From: Eucalyptus grandis
Taxonomy: Eukaryota; Streptophyta; Magnoliopsida; Myrtales; Myrtaceae
Direction of reading: 5' to 3'
Assembly (NCBI RefSeq): GCF_016545825.1
Contig: NC_052617.1
Location: forward strand, 55,384,472 to 55,448,471
Length of the DNA stretch: 64,000 nucleotides
Of the stretch, positions 23,958-35,900 are shown piece after piece. The notes beneath the pieces are model-generated. The model had not been told where the DNA came from. It did no database searches and worked only from the letters and a program-made list of their open reading frames with translations. The translations under genes and the position numbers were made by a program. Within the stretch, counting starts at the first letter, position 1; each line of letters begins with the position of its first letter.

Positions 23958-23976
23958 AACTAGGGCTCGATACTAA
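23958..23976 (-). other. Degenerate primer-binding site of copia element 2
   Basis: On the minus strand the bases next to the 5' LTR read TTAGTATCGAGCCCTAG, resembling the initiator tRNA-Met site TGGTATCAGAGC with several changes. Position is right; identity is weak. Confidence 0.55.
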
Positions 23977-24390
23977 TGTTGGGAATAACGGATCCTCGAA
24001 AACCGGATTCGACACTAAATCGAACCCCTAAAGCAATGCGGAAGACGAAGCCCGAGAAAAACACGTATCACTGATCGTAAAGCACACCACGGATTCGAGC
24101 GTACCTTGTTAGCCACAGATTAGACACCAATGCCGAAGATCGAGGAAGAAATTCTGATCCGATGATGTCAATTCGCCTTGAAAGGGAAAACGGTGTCGCC
24201 TTAAGCGTACTGTTCTTTTTGGAGGGAGAGAGGGAGAGGAACGTACGTGCGTTATTCCAACCGGTGTCTTCCTCTCTCTCTCTTTCTCCTTTTATACGTT
24301 CCCTTATCAACGGGCCCTAATTCCGTGGGCTAGGCTTTTAGGCCCAACATGGGCGGACGGGCCTTAAGCCCATCACTAATAAAACCATCA
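23977..24390 (-). repeat. 5' LTR of copia element 2
   Basis: 414 bp matching 17,245-17,670, beginning TGTTGGGAATAACGG and ending AAAACCATCA on the + strand; the CT run is shorter here. Confidence 0.95.
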
Positions 24391-24704
24391 TAGGTCATAT
24401 TAAATTTCAAGCAACGAAAATTCGTGCTACCGAAAGAAAAAGAATGATCATGTTTTACAGCCTAGATTGTTATGATTTTTAGATTATAAATTTTACGTGA
24501 TTATTACGAGAATCATTTAAAAGATGTATCATTCATGAAGTCAAAATTTGGGCCTCTGACTTAAAAGTTTCTAACAATTTCTTTCTCTCAGTTTTTTATG
24601 CGATTAGATCCATTAAACATGCTCGCCCGTATTGAAATAATGATCCACGATTCTATACATGAACACTTGTTCGGATGGTCTCATGAAAAGACCAGACAAG
24701 GTAC

Positions 24705-25611
24705 CTTGACAACCATTTTGTAGATAGGGGTTCCCTTGAAAACCCTCCAAGCAGCGGCACTGGTACCCGTTTCCATTCTCAGCATCTGTACAATTGGAGT
24801 TCTCTTGGCACATGTAGGTCGTTGTATTCTTCTTTGCATCATCGCATGTTTGATCTGGAATTAACCAATCGACAACTATAGGGACCATATCAAATGGCGG
24901 CTCGTGCAGATTGTCCGTGGAGAAGCTAAAGAAGCCGTCTTCGGCAACGAAAGCGTATCCGCATGGATTGAACTCCCAGATGCCGGCATGATTGTTGAAG
25001 CTACTGACAGAGATGTTATATTGGTAGGCGTCTCGAGGTATGCTAGTCTCGCAGCAACCAATGCCTGAGCACGACCCATTAATCACGTCCGAGAAGCTCT
25101 CGCATGAGGACAAGCACCCCGTCACATACGTGCTTCCTTGTCGGCCGCTGAAGGTTGCGTACGTGTCGCATCCCACGGCGATAAATTTGTTCTTGGCAGA
25201 AGATATGGGGAAATCGGGAATAATGAGCGAAGGATTATTGTTGTACGAGGATCCGCCAAACGAATTATAACATTCTTTGGCTACAAACATTTTTACACTA
25301 ATCTCGTGATGCTCAAAAGATATATTGAGTATTTGGAGATTAGAATCTTTACTGTACATATAAGGGGTGGGAGTATCAGTCGAGTTGTCGCAAAAGATGA
25401 AAAAAGCGTCTGATTCTTTGAAGTAGCAGTCGTTGCCGGCGTTGTTCATCCCAAATGGGTACGCGAAGGTGAGGTTGCCACATCTGTTCGCGCATCCGGG
25501 CTTTGTTGTTTGGACTACATCCGCCGTAACAACTGAGAATAGAGCCACCAATGAGCACAACAACAGCACAACTCTCAAGGGAAGTCTATGGAGCAGCATG
25601 GATCCACCCAT
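24705..25611 (-). CDS. WAK exon 1: signal peptide, GUB_WAK and EGF domains
   Basis: ATG at 25,609-25,611 opens a hydrophobic signal peptide (LPLRVVLLLCSLVALFSVV, residues about 9-28), cleaved probably after TA before DVVQT. The galacturonan-binding GUB_WAK domain follows (CANRCGNLTFAYPFGM; cysteine spacing through about residue 200), then a WAK-associated region (CGYAFVAEDGFFSF) and a first EGF-like module (YMCQENSNCTDAENGNGYQC). The exon ends at NGCQ-G, donor TCAAG|GTACC. No stop or frameshift in about 302 codons. A second in-frame ATG four codons downstream is an alternative start. In the family this half binds pectin in the wall. Confidence 0.93.
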
Positions 25612-25760
25612 ATTCTTCCTGAAATGAAGTGATTGTTTGCAACAAGATGATGAGCTTCATAGCCTGATGACAACCTTTATAAGCGATGATGGAGCTTCTA
25701 GAAAGCTAAGTAGTATATGCATTATTCATAGTCCCCACTATTCGCGGTGATTACATCATT
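25612..25760 (-). promoter_or_regulatory. Likely WAK core promoter
   Basis: On the minus strand a TTATAAAG box lies at 25,675-25,682, about 65-70 bases upstream of the ATG, leaving room for a transcription start around 25,645 and a short leader. The assignment rests on motif and position only. Confidence 0.55.
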
Positions 25761-26340
25761 AGTAATCAATCATACGGTTTTATCCACCATCCAATCCTAG
25801 CATATTCTTTGTCAATTGTGGGGTCGTGCGTGTTGTCAGCTGTTCGATCCAAAACTTGTAATCATCGGCCGTAAGATCCCGCTGCCAAATAACTCCATGA
25901 AAAATTAAAGTAGAAATTTCTATCACTATTGCTCTTAATTCATACTCTCCAAAAATAAGCAACTTTCTTGCTCTTTTTGCTTGCATTCAGTCCCATTCCT
26001 TGTCCAAAGCATCAGATGCAACTGACATTTTACTCTCTATGGCTCTTCACTAAGAAGCCTTGACAAGCATGTCGTGATTCACGTTGTGGCGTCGCAATCG
26101 TTCGTAGGAATTTCCAAACTGACTTGCAAATAATAAAAGTCATGAATAGATAGATTTTTTTTTTTCTTTTCAATCTAAGAATTAGTTTCGATGGGTGGTG
26201 CTCATAAACTATTGCATGCACATCTCTAACGTATGAACTCCTTAAATATTTGTACAAATGTCAACATCATATTTAAATCTTTATGTGCAGTGTAATATTT
26301 CGATTTATGCTATGTACAATTAAAAAAAAAAGGTACATTG
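25761..26340. other. WAK upstream region, no gene recognised
   Basis: AT-rich sequence with two short minus-strand open frames that resemble no family I know. I see no further feature. Confidence 0.5.
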
Positions 26341-28630
26341 ATGATAAGTAATAAAGATTAATTAGATACAGCAAGAAACTGTTGATTCAGGTCTGTTCGA
26401 ATTTGAATTTAAAAATCAAAACAGCACCAAACAACCCAAATATAGAAGACGAATGAGAATGAAATTTGCAGTGTTTAAATATGATTTGCTAAGTAAGAGG
26501 ACTTCAAGAGTCCAAAATTGATTTTGAGAATTTTCTTAGATTTGCCTATAACGTTTCAGGTAAATTCTAAGTCAATGGGGTCAGTTTTCTAAACCTTCAA
26601 TTATTCTAATTAAATTCTAAACCTATTATACTTGTACAAATTTAATCATAAAATCTTCAATTATGCTAATTAAAACTTAAACCATTAAAATTTACCAATT
26701 TAATTTTTCTAATCAAATTTGACCAGAAATTGCTATAGTGTATAATTTTTATAATTTTTCGGAAAAGGCCAAGTCAAGGCAGCCGGTTTCCTTGGCAATT
26801 TCTAATGTGCGACAATATGTCTCGTTCGGAGTTATGGCCCACCAACTTTGGGTGCATCATTGATAGAGAGTATAAATGAGATAGGATGCTTATTCCGCCA
26901 AGACTTGAAAAGTCAAGCAAGTACTAAGCGTATGCAATGGGAGATAACAACCAGAAGTGATTGGTTCCTAGATGGTTTGGTCCTACCCTGAAATCGAGAA
27001 CTAGACCAAAAGGATCGATTCCTTGTTTCTAAAATCAAGAATTGGACAGGTGCTCTTGAAACTGGACTAACCAATTTGGTTCAGTTCCTTGGTGGATCAT
27101 GGAACCCGTGGCATGTTCACAATTTTTTTTTTATTTGTTATTAATGTTCAAGATGAATTGAAGATGTTCTTGATAACCAAGTTGTTTTTGCAATCAATGA
27201 ATTACGTGTAACAATATAGGTTTCACATAATTTTTTTTCCAATTTGTGGCAAAATTTGGTTAGAATGAACAACTACTGCTATGTTTTGATTTGTTCTTGT
27301 CATCTTACTCACATGCGTGAATGAAATGAGAATCGTGCGACTCATGCCTATCTGCGTGCATGAGTGAAGTTTGAAATGTGAGATAGAATAGGGTTTTTTT
27401 AACAAATTATAAGGAAATTAAAAAAAAAAAATGGGTCTGACTTGGGTGGGTGGTTCCATACCAGGAACTGAGAATCGACTGAAATTCATTGGTTTCAATT
27501 TTGAAGAATTGAGACCCAGATCGATGCCCACAGGAACCACCCAAAACTAGCCGATTTGGTCCCATCCAAGTGGTTCCTTTTGCTTACCCCTAATCACAAC
27601 TGTAAAATAGAAGAATGTCGAAGAAGAAAAATCATTAAGAGCAAACTGCTTTGAGCTGGTGATTGGTGGAGGGGTTTATATGTTGGATATTTCAATAATA
27701 TTTTGAAATATTTACAATAATAACTTCAATAATAATTATAACCGCATTGAAGACCATCATTATTTTCAACGGTCGCATAACGATTTTTAACGGTCATACA
27801 ACGGCTTTTCAATCGTTTTGTAACGTTTAATTTATTTCTCAAATAAATCATTCATTATTTTACAACGACTTTTTCACGGCTCTATTTTGTTTGAATATAA
27901 AATCTCATAAGGCAATGTTAAAAATACACACTGAATGAAACAGAGAATATTCTTTCTTTTGAAATCTTTCCTTTCATTTTCCTTGCTAGGTTATACACAA
28001 CATTGTTTCTGTTCCTTCTAATATTCCGTGCGGAATATAGAAGAATGTTTGTTGTATCTTGGGAGGATAGCCGTCAGAAGCCAATCGCACCAAGTTTCGT
28101 ACTCCGAGGAGCGGAATTATCCTTAAGGAAAATGCTTATGCTTGCATGCCTCAGACAAATTTATTTGTTCTCATCAGTTTTTTTTTTCCTACATTATATT
28201 CCTAGGTGTGAAGTTTCCGTTGCATACTAGAAAAGAAAAACGCATATTTTCAGAGCGATTAATCAACTAGTTACAAAGAGGTAAAAACTAAACATTTGCC
28301 ATTGTCATGCTACGAAAAGTAAGATTTTTAGATAAGATTTCATTATATACTTTTACATTAAGACAAGATACGTTGAACGTAGGTTTCTTTTTTACCTTGG
28401 TTGTTGGCCTAGGATTTCTAATTAAAAATATGGACTGTGGTGATACGTATCTGTTGAGAATTATCATTCCAAGGAATTTACTTTTCCTTCCATCTGTTAT
28501 CTGTGTTGTAATCTTTTGTTGCATTTCCATAATTTTGAGGAAAACACCATCTTGCTACCATCGTGGTAACCAAAAAAAAAAAAAAACGCAATTATTATTG
28601 TCAAAAGTCATTTCGAAGAAACTAGGCTAA
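26341..28630. repeat. Duplicated WAK 5'-flank segment, copy 1
   Basis: Blocks at 26,350-26,951, 27,593-27,690 and 28,240-28,600 match, in order, blocks at 29,690-30,150 and 30,270-30,520. Shared strings include GCAAGAAACT, CTTGAAAAGTCAAGCAAG versus CTTGAGAAGTCAAGCAAA, and AATCAACTAG with CAAAGAGGTAAA. Copy 1 lies 0.7-3 kb upstream of the WAK start and is interrupted by a small hAT element. Several GTCAA (TTGAC, W-box core) motifs are kept in both copies. I infer an old tandem duplication of a WAK upstream region. Confidence 0.75.
26952..27592. mobile_element. Non-autonomous hAT-type element, 641 bp
   Basis: The uninterrupted paralogous copy near 30,100 shows the empty site (GATCACAACC). Here the sequence is split, with near-identical 8-bp flanks ATAACAAC (26,944-26,951) and ATCACAAC (27,593-27,600). 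The right end reads inward as TAGGGGTAAGCAAAAGGAACC, a typical plant hAT end; the left end is CAGAAGTGATTGGTTCC. No coding sequence inside. Confidence 0.75.
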
Positions 28631-28649
28631 TCGAATAAGGAGCAGAATA

Positions 28650-29330
28650 GTGTCTCATATATGGACCTCAGTGTAAATGTGACTTACAACGGAAAAAATA
28701 CGAAAAAGTTCTAAATATATTGTATTAGTATCAATTTAGTCCTAAATCTTTTAATTAGATCAATTTAATCTTAAATATTTTCACATTGATATTAATTTAA
28801 TCCATCCGGCTAATTTAAGCCGGAAATTGCCAACGTGAATGCCGGCCGTCCTCCATAGCACGACCGGCATTGATGTGAACATTTTTAATAATATTTTAAT
28901 TTTTTAATTTTTTAATTCTTAAAAAAAAAAAAATCCGTCTCCTTCTTCTTTGCTTTTTCTTTTTGCTGATGGCCATTGCTAGCCATCGGCCTAGCTTGGG
29001 TCACCTTCGCTAGCTACAAGTGATGGTTGGCCTCACAGGGCCACCTTTGAGCGAGGACGAGCACCAACTGTCTAGGCGAGGCCCCCTTGCCAGATCTAGC
29101 GACCGACCATCGCACAGGCGAGGGCAAGGTTGGTCGGGCCTTGCCATCACCCATGCAGGGCTTGCCAAGCCTCACCCTCACCCAAGCAAGCCTCGACGAG
29201 GCTAACCCTTACTTAGGCAAGGTGTGGCAAGGCCACCCTGGCCTAGGCGATGGTCGGCCTCGTCAAATTTGGTGAGGGGGCCTTGCCGAGCCACACCTAG
29301 ACAGCCAACACTCCCCCATGCCCACGCCCT
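28650..29330. repeat. GC-core/AT-flank dispersed repeat, copy B
   Basis: AT-rich flank with CAATTTAGTCCTAAAT, a GCCGGAAATTGCC and CACGACCGGC motif set, a poly(A) stretch, then a GC-rich core (about 28,960-29,320) full of CTTGCC/GGCGAGG motifs. It resembles copies A and C. No coding signal. Confidence 0.55.
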
Positions 29331-29689
29331 TGCCCAAAGAAATTACCATCGGATAGTTGCATATATGTTGCATTGCTATATATACAAAGAAACTACCACT
29401 ATGCAAGGCGCCTATTTAAGCAATAACATACGTTCTTCATTCAAATTATCCTATGGGAAATTGAATAGCAATATTGTGTTGCTAATTGGAGAGCTTACCT
29501 TGTACTCTAACGATTATACCACACATAAATAGATAATGTTTCCTTTCAATAGATTAGTTCTAGAATATATAGAATTAATGAGTGTAATATCTTTTAACAC
29601 GTTGTGAGAAGGGTTTTGTGACAGAACCTCAATTAGATATAACAAACATGACCATCCATCGATAAATTAACCTGGCCCAAATAGGTCAA
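29331..29689. other. No gene recognised
   Basis: AT-rich sequence with CTATATATAC near 29,378 and no coding or repeat signal that I can place. Confidence 0.5.
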
Positions 29690-30530
29690 CCTACCCTAGC
29701 AAGAAACTATCGATTCAGGTTGGTTTGGGTTTCGATTTGAAATTTGAAAAGAACAAAAACTAACCAACCTATGTATAGCAAAAGAACAAAATCCGCCATG
29801 TCCAAATCTGCAAAACAGAAAACATAATCCTCAAACCAAATTACATTTTCTAGCTCAGAGTAAAACCACAGATATGTTCTGAGATCTGATCATTGCTAAG
29901 TAAAAGGACTTTAGGAGTCTGAAATTGATTTTCAGAAATTTCTGGGGGTTGACCGAAAGTTTCAAGTAAATGCCAAGTCAAGGGGGTCGGTTTCCTTCCA
30001 ACTTTGACTGTGTCGTTGATAGATGCAAGGTGCTTTAATTTCATTGTCAAGACTTGAGAAGTCAAGCAAATCAGTGGTAAGCGTATGCAGTGGGGGAGAG
30101 ATCACAACCCCAAAACAGGAGAATGAGAAAGAAGAAAAATCAACAAGAGCAGAGTGGTTTGAGCTGGGACTGTATGCATGAAATGTGCTTCAAGGTGGAT
30201 GGATTTTATACTCTGGAAATTTGTCTTTTCTCATTTCTAGACGGTATATATGCATTCTGAAAAGGAATAATGGGTAGCTTCAAAATAATTAATCAACTAG
30301 CTTCAAAGAGGTAAAGTATCAACTTTTTTAATTGTTGTGTTACAAAATTAAGGTTTCGAAATAAGATTCCAAGTATATTCTTTTAAATTAAGAAAAGATA
30401 CATCGCATGCGGATATTTATTTTTTCTTTTTCTGGGCTAGAAGTTCCAACTAATATGGATAGTGGTTGATGCGCATTTGTGGAGAATTATCATCGTCAAG
30501 AATTTTAATTTTCCTTTTTCTTTTTCTGGT
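29690..30530. repeat. Duplicated WAK 5'-flank segment, copy 2
   Basis: Partner of 26,341-28,630, without the hAT insertion. Best-conserved parts are 29,890-30,120 and 30,280-30,400. No WAK coding exon adjoins it within the window, so any gene it once served has gone. Confidence 0.75.
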
Positions 30531-31560
30531 CAAGTGAGTGTAGTTATTAGCTTATTTTAAGCTGTGGAGTTAACATCAGCAGGTTACGGAGACTTGCATG
30601 AGACGATTCCACTGCAAATCCTCATGTGACGAAGCCTTTGTGCGGTGCGCGTTTAAATTTTCCAATGCACTATTTATTTGACATATATTTCTTCAATCTT
30701 TCCTCCCCGCTCATCCAGAAAAACAGGCCATTGTGGGGCAGAGACGGGTGCACAATTGTCACGAAGAGCTTCTCTTACTTTCCGGGTAATCCGCGGAAAC
30801 AAACAGTCTTGGTCTTCCCCTTTCCCAGTCGATTTTTATACTTTGGTACATTGGGGATGTTACTTCTGCGCATGGCAACTTTTTCTTTTGGGACATTGAT
30901 TAATTCAAAAATTGAAAGTTGATGGCGAAAGGAGAAGACCTAACCTCTCTCTTTCACGAAGAAAGAGACTTCTTGTATAACTCTATATTTGAACAATTCC
31001 AAAACTTAATATTACAACTTAACTCTTGGTCGTCGGGCGGCAATGATAGATGAAAAGGCCAACTAGTTCACAAATTTCATCGGTTAACTTACAATAAGGT
31101 ATAATTATCTTTAGCCATGTCTCTCTACAAATCCTCAGATTTCTTTGGAGAGACTAATTGAAAATCCCAACAGCCGACATAATTGGATGTCACATTGATA
31201 GATGACATGCATCCCAATTGAATAACTTATTAATTGGGGCTTCGACACTCTCCATCATAAGCATCTACAAACTTTTCAAATGGGCTCTTTGCCAACTAAT
31301 AATACAAGTCCCCTTGTCGAATTTACAAGAGAAATCTGGCCACAGGAAATGAATCAACACTGACAATTTGACACATGATGCCTACATGGGTAGGTCGAAT
31401 CACATTGATAATCTCAATCTATGAGGAAGAAAATTGACATTATTTGGAGTGTTTCCTTTGGCAATAGTAAAATTGTATCGGTTGCTAATAGAGCCTAAAT
31501 CTAGCTCATCGTTATTGTCTTGTGATGAATGTCAATGTGCCCGTCGTAGCCCGTGTACAT
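30531..31560. other. No gene recognised
   Basis: Two overlapping plus-strand frames near 30,626-30,922 (98 and 73 codons) have no recognisable domain. The remainder is AT-rich without clear structure. Confidence 0.5.
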
Positions 31561-32490
31561 TGTTGGAGAAATCTTCTTGAAGTGTTTTGAAGCTGGCAAA
31601 ACGTTTCCATCAGTCTAGTCTGAAGGCTTGCAGACTCTGCTATTTAAAGTCTGAAGACCTCCGGACAGCCAGACTCAAGACTCAAAGTCGATCATCATTG
31701 ACAGTCTCTAATCCGTTGAAGAAAGGTTATCCAGAACTGGATGTTTCGTCAAGGATTTAACCTTATCAACTGGAGAAGATCTCGTGGCTGGAAAAGACGT
31801 AACGGAATCCTTTGATTGATCGAGATTGATTCGATGATTGAAGATTCGATGATTGCCTAAATATTCTTGGAAGGTTCTACTTATGGAAACCGAGATCCCG
31901 ATTGTATGGGCGAACGGATTGATGGGCTATCGACACGTTCCTTTAATAGCTCGAACAATCTTCCTAATTGATTCCGTCCAACGGGTAGATTGGAGGAATT
32001 CCTTTGGTAAGTGCCAACGGGTATGATGGCATAAAGGAGTATATAAGGAAGATGTTCTTAGTTGTTCGAGGTGTGCTCGATAGAAGAATTCCAAAGTCTG
32101 AAGCTCCTTGTTGTTTAGACAATCACTTTGAGCGAATACTTGTATACAAAAGAGAGTCTATATTTGTGAGAAACCTTGAGGAGGTGTGGTAGAACATCTA
32201 CACTGTGGAATCAAGGCAAATCTGTGCTGTAACTTCTCTTTTAATCATAGTGAAATCCAGCCGGTGGGCTGTCAGTGCGGAAGAGTGGACGTAGGCTTGG
32301 AATAAGCCGAACCACTATAAACCCTGTGTTCAATTTTCTCTTCCTTACTCTCTTTACTTTGATCGTACTTCATTTTCATTAATCATAGTAAACTTCCTTT
32401 CTATCATTTGCCAAGAATCGCTTCCGTATCTCGATAAATTGTTTGTGCACCTATTCACCCCCATCTAGGTGCTTATACTAGCTATCTCAT
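31561..32490 (+). mobile_element. Probable copia-type LTR (solo or truncated)
   Basis: Begins TGTTGGAGAAATCTTC, contains a TATA box (GTATATAAGG, 32,039-32,048) and ends with CACCTATTCACCCCCATCTAG, a sequence found at the 3' edge of many plant copia LTRs. The right edge is uncertain and no target duplication was found. A gypsy gag remnant lies just beyond, so the internal region of this LTR's own element is absent. Confidence 0.6.
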
Positions 32491-32559
32491 ACATGACCAC
32501 CGTAATGTCAAAACAGCCGATTTGAGAAGGCAAGTGCAACATCTCTAACAAGAATTAGA

Positions 32560-32955
32560 GCAATCTCGATTGTTAAGGCCTGACGATCCCAACCGTGACC
32601 AAGAAGAGGAGATTAACACCTTCCATGGTGTTCATTTTTTACGCAGCTCATGAAGTGGCTCCTTTGCATAACTGGTATTGGAATCGTAATACTAATGATT
32701 TCGATGTTAAAGTAGACATTTCAAACTTCCGAGGCACTATGCATCGGAAGACTTCGTTAATTGGCTTGACACGACCGAGCAAGTTTTTGATTACGAGAAT
32801 ATGGTGGAGAATCGAAAGGTGAAGCTTATGGTTATCAAGCTCAGAAAAGCATGCTTTGATTTGGTGGGAAAATCTGAAGTGTCAAAGAACTCGTGAAGGA
32901 AAGCTGTGTATCGAAACATTAGCTCAAATGGAGGAGCTCAAGATGAAGCATATCT
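32560..32955 (+). pseudogene. Ty3/gypsy gag fragment
   Basis: Across three frames it reads DVKVDISNFRGTMH, DFVNWLDTTEQVFDYENM, NRKVKLMVIKLRK, then WWENLKCQRTREGK and MEELKMK, the core of a gypsy retrotransposon gag domain. Frameshifts near 32,690-32,740 and 32,850 break it. Similarity ends where the right inverted arm begins (32,960). No other part of this element is present. Confidence 0.8.
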
Positions 32956-32959
32956 AAAA

Positions 32960-35900
32960 AACGGAAGATATTGAGATCATTTTCTAAATAAGATCCAAAA
33001 ACTAGAAAAAAAAAATTCAATCATATATTACAAAACAAAGGAAAACTAATCATTTTCTAGAAAAATGATATTCCAAAAAATATTTTTTTAGAAACAATAT
33101 ATTTTCCGTGAAATAAGCACACCCTAAATATACATGCAATCCACATTTCAATCAGTCACCTCATGCCTCATGCGGAGCAAGTTTTTTTATCCCATCACCA
33201 TCCCTTGCAATTGCAAGTATGCGATTTTAACTATTATTTTATCCCACCAATAATAATATCAAGTCTTAAAATTAAATAAGCCCAATTAATGATTGTAAGA
33301 AGATAGAAACAATGTAAAGAAAGAATTGCCATAGGTAATGAAGAGACATCTAAATTTGGATTACACGTTTAGTCATTTATTGCATAAAAAATTTTATGGA
33401 TCAAAATCGACCCCTAAACAAGAAATTTTAATTTTTTGCATTGCATTTTAGGCATTTAGACATTATAGGGCATGTCCGCATCCAATAAATTTCATCTAAT
33501 CTAGCTTCATCGTGCTTGAATTTGAGAAGCCAGGAAAATGCTTTCAGTCGGTACTCGAACTAGCAAATAGCTTCAAGATATGCTCGATTATGAAAGAGGC
33601 AAGTAGATTGTGCGCATGGCATGGGTGACGAGGAAGCAAATCAAGAAGACCGATCAATCCAGCAAATTCTCGGCCAGCCAAGAGAAGAGAATTGTGGAAT
33701 GTTTTCAAAGTGCAGCAAGTGAGAGAAATATAGAAATAAAAATAAGAGGAGCAAGCTGGATGAATGATTGCGGTAATGGGAAAGGAAATAGAGATTTCCT
33801 CCGTCAGCCTTACCATCGAATCTCCATCAAGCCGAGCGTCCTGCGTCAACCTTCCACGGTTGATTCCAGCAACATCAGTCTACCCCCAATCGTGCTTCAG
33901 ATTGACGCCTAGCGATCAACCTGCCGCTGTCTGAGATCTCCACTGTCCAGGCGTCCACTGCTTGAAGTCATCGTCCATAGCAACGCCTACGTGCTCCTGG
34001 CGACAATCTACATCCGGGCCTGTATATCAGCCTTCGTTGAGCCGAATCTCAGCCGCCACCGTGAGCCACACCAGCGTTGCCCATGCTCGGGTCTTGCACA
34101 GCCCTTGAAATGAACACGCCTGGCCTTGATCTTTCCGTGCAGGTTTTTTCGGCGCTCCAATTCAGTCCATCCGCGAAGCCTCGCTTGTTCTTGCCGTCAT
34201 TGCAACTCAAGCCCACTATTGCTGCTGCCATCTGTGACTCATCAAGCCCACCTTGGGGATAAGATAGTCAAGGTTTGACTCATTTAATGCAATAGTTTTA
34301 TTTTATAATATAATTTTAAATGCATCATAAAAGTCGCCTATTATGATAATTTTAATATACTAACACGATAGTATTTAGAACTAATTCCATAATATGTCAT
34401 TAAGAACTCATCATGCATATCATATAGTTGTATCATTCTTGCATGCCATTTAGTTATTTAATTAGTGCATGAAAATCGATCTCTGTCATATAGAATATTA
34501 GGGTTTGTTTCTTAAGACTTACATGTTAATTAAATAAAAAATAAAAAATGTTAGTACAGATGGCACGTTAGTTAGTCCTAGTCCATCTATAACCATGCAT
34601 TTTGCTTGCATATTTTCTCTATCATAGTTTACAGAAAATTTGTGATGATGGATAGCAAATTGCTTTGCTTGCTTAGCATATCCAAATTCTTTAAAAATTA
34701 CCTTTAATCTAGTTACTGATTATTGGGCATTACATTCCCTGCTTGTGCACTCGTATAATCAATCCTCACATGTCAGTGGCATAGGGTAACAAATAGATGA
34801 CAACTGCATGCAAAACATTTTCAGAATAATGAATAAAGGTACCAAAAGAGCATTAAATTAATCTAGTAAAATCAAGTCTCCGAATCTGTTTAAATCTCTT
34901 ATTCGCAAAAGTAAAATGCAGTCCTACATTTTACTTTTGTCTAATTAACACATAATTGATCAATGGCAACTCCAAAAGGTAAGATTAATTATATGTCGAA
35001 TTGAGTGCTAAGTTGCAATTAATAGATTTTGGGAAAGTTTGTGCTAGTGCCTTACCCTCGTGTTCTAGCTGTGGGAAGGTCATGGCACAATAATATTTTG
35101 AGCTAATAGCTTGCCTAATTTGAGATGACTATAAAAGTTTAGTGCTTTATATTGGGCAAGTTTGAAAATTCAAGTTAAAATTTGAGCCATCCTTACGGTT
35201 TGTGCGGAATTAAGCTATGTTTATTATATAAAGTTTTCAAGGTTAAATGAGGAAAGAATATTGGTAAAAACACTAAAGGTAGAAAATCTTTAGGAGGAAT
35301 AAATAAAGAACCAGAGGAAAAGAAGGCTAGCCATATCTATTGCTCCCCCAACTGGAATGTGGGGCAAAAAATTTTTACCATATCTCACCCGAATATCCAT
35401 TGACCATGGGCTTTCACTCACTTTATTTAGGACTAGAAAGTACTTGGATTGGTAAAATAGCCATCCCTATGTGTGCATCTTGTTACAGTCCTCCCAAATG
35501 AGTGTTGGGGAAACAAGAGGTTTAGAGGTAACGTTGAATTGAGGGCCAATGGTCCTCTCAAATTCTTCCATCTCCTGAATTTTTATTATTTTCCGGAAAT
35601 AAAGACTCGGGCTAGGTCCTTGGGCTTAGTCCGAAATTGGACCCAGCGTGGACCTCGCAGGCTCAGGTCACAGAAAACATGAAAGGCCTTAAAACGAAAT
35701 GCGCGTATTTGCTCAAGTCCAATTCAAATTCATCAAACCTTTTCAAGCCCAAGCTCATTAAGCTTAATTAAATCCAAAACTTACTATGCGACTATGAATT
35801 AAAGAAGCCCAACTTGAACCCATTTGTCATTCTCTGTTATACCCCTTTAATTCTCCTTTATCATCAACGATGTTCTTCCTTGTTAATTACACCTATTTTC

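Larger units (their letters stand above)
17245..24390 (-). mobile_element. Ty1/copia LTR retrotransposon 2, in WAK intron 1
   Basis: A 7,146-bp element on the minus strand, the same strand as the host gene, with perfect 5-bp target duplications TAGGT (17,240-17,244 and 24,391-24,395). LTRs are 426 and 414 bp, differing by about ten substitutions and the length of a CT run. The order gag, protease, integrase, reverse transcriptase, RNase H is readable but broken. It has an unusually long, GC-rich leader (22,332-23,976) before gag and over 1 kb of non-coding sequence (17,671-18,850) after RNase H, which makes it longer than a usual copia element. The PPT reads GAGTGGGAGA on the minus strand next to 17,671. 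Confidence 0.95.
14743..25611 (-). pseudogene. Wall-associated receptor kinase-like gene (WAK), damaged
   Basis: Three exons on the minus strand: exon 1 24,705-25,611, exon 2 16,523-16,693, exon 3 14,743-15,949. Junctions are canonical GT-AG and join in phase: NGCQ-G|AT-INEC between exons 1 and 2, and DIVLG|VSISFLL between 2 and 3. The spliced length is 2,285 bases, one short of a multiple of three, in line with one frameshift in exon 3. The product would have a signal peptide, GUB_WAK pectin-binding domain, EGF and calcium-binding EGF modules, a transmembrane helix and a Ser/Thr kinase, about 760 residues, the usual WAK-like size. Intron 1 is 8.0 kb, of which 7.1 kb is copia element 2; about 0.87 kb is native. 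Exons 1 and 2 look intact; exon 3 has several lesions. Confidence 0.9.

Noticed and set aside
23311..24031. Multiple overlapping open frames in copia 2 leader
   Set aside because: High GC content lowers stop frequency in all frames; sequences are low-complexity Arg/Ala/Pro and unlike any protein.
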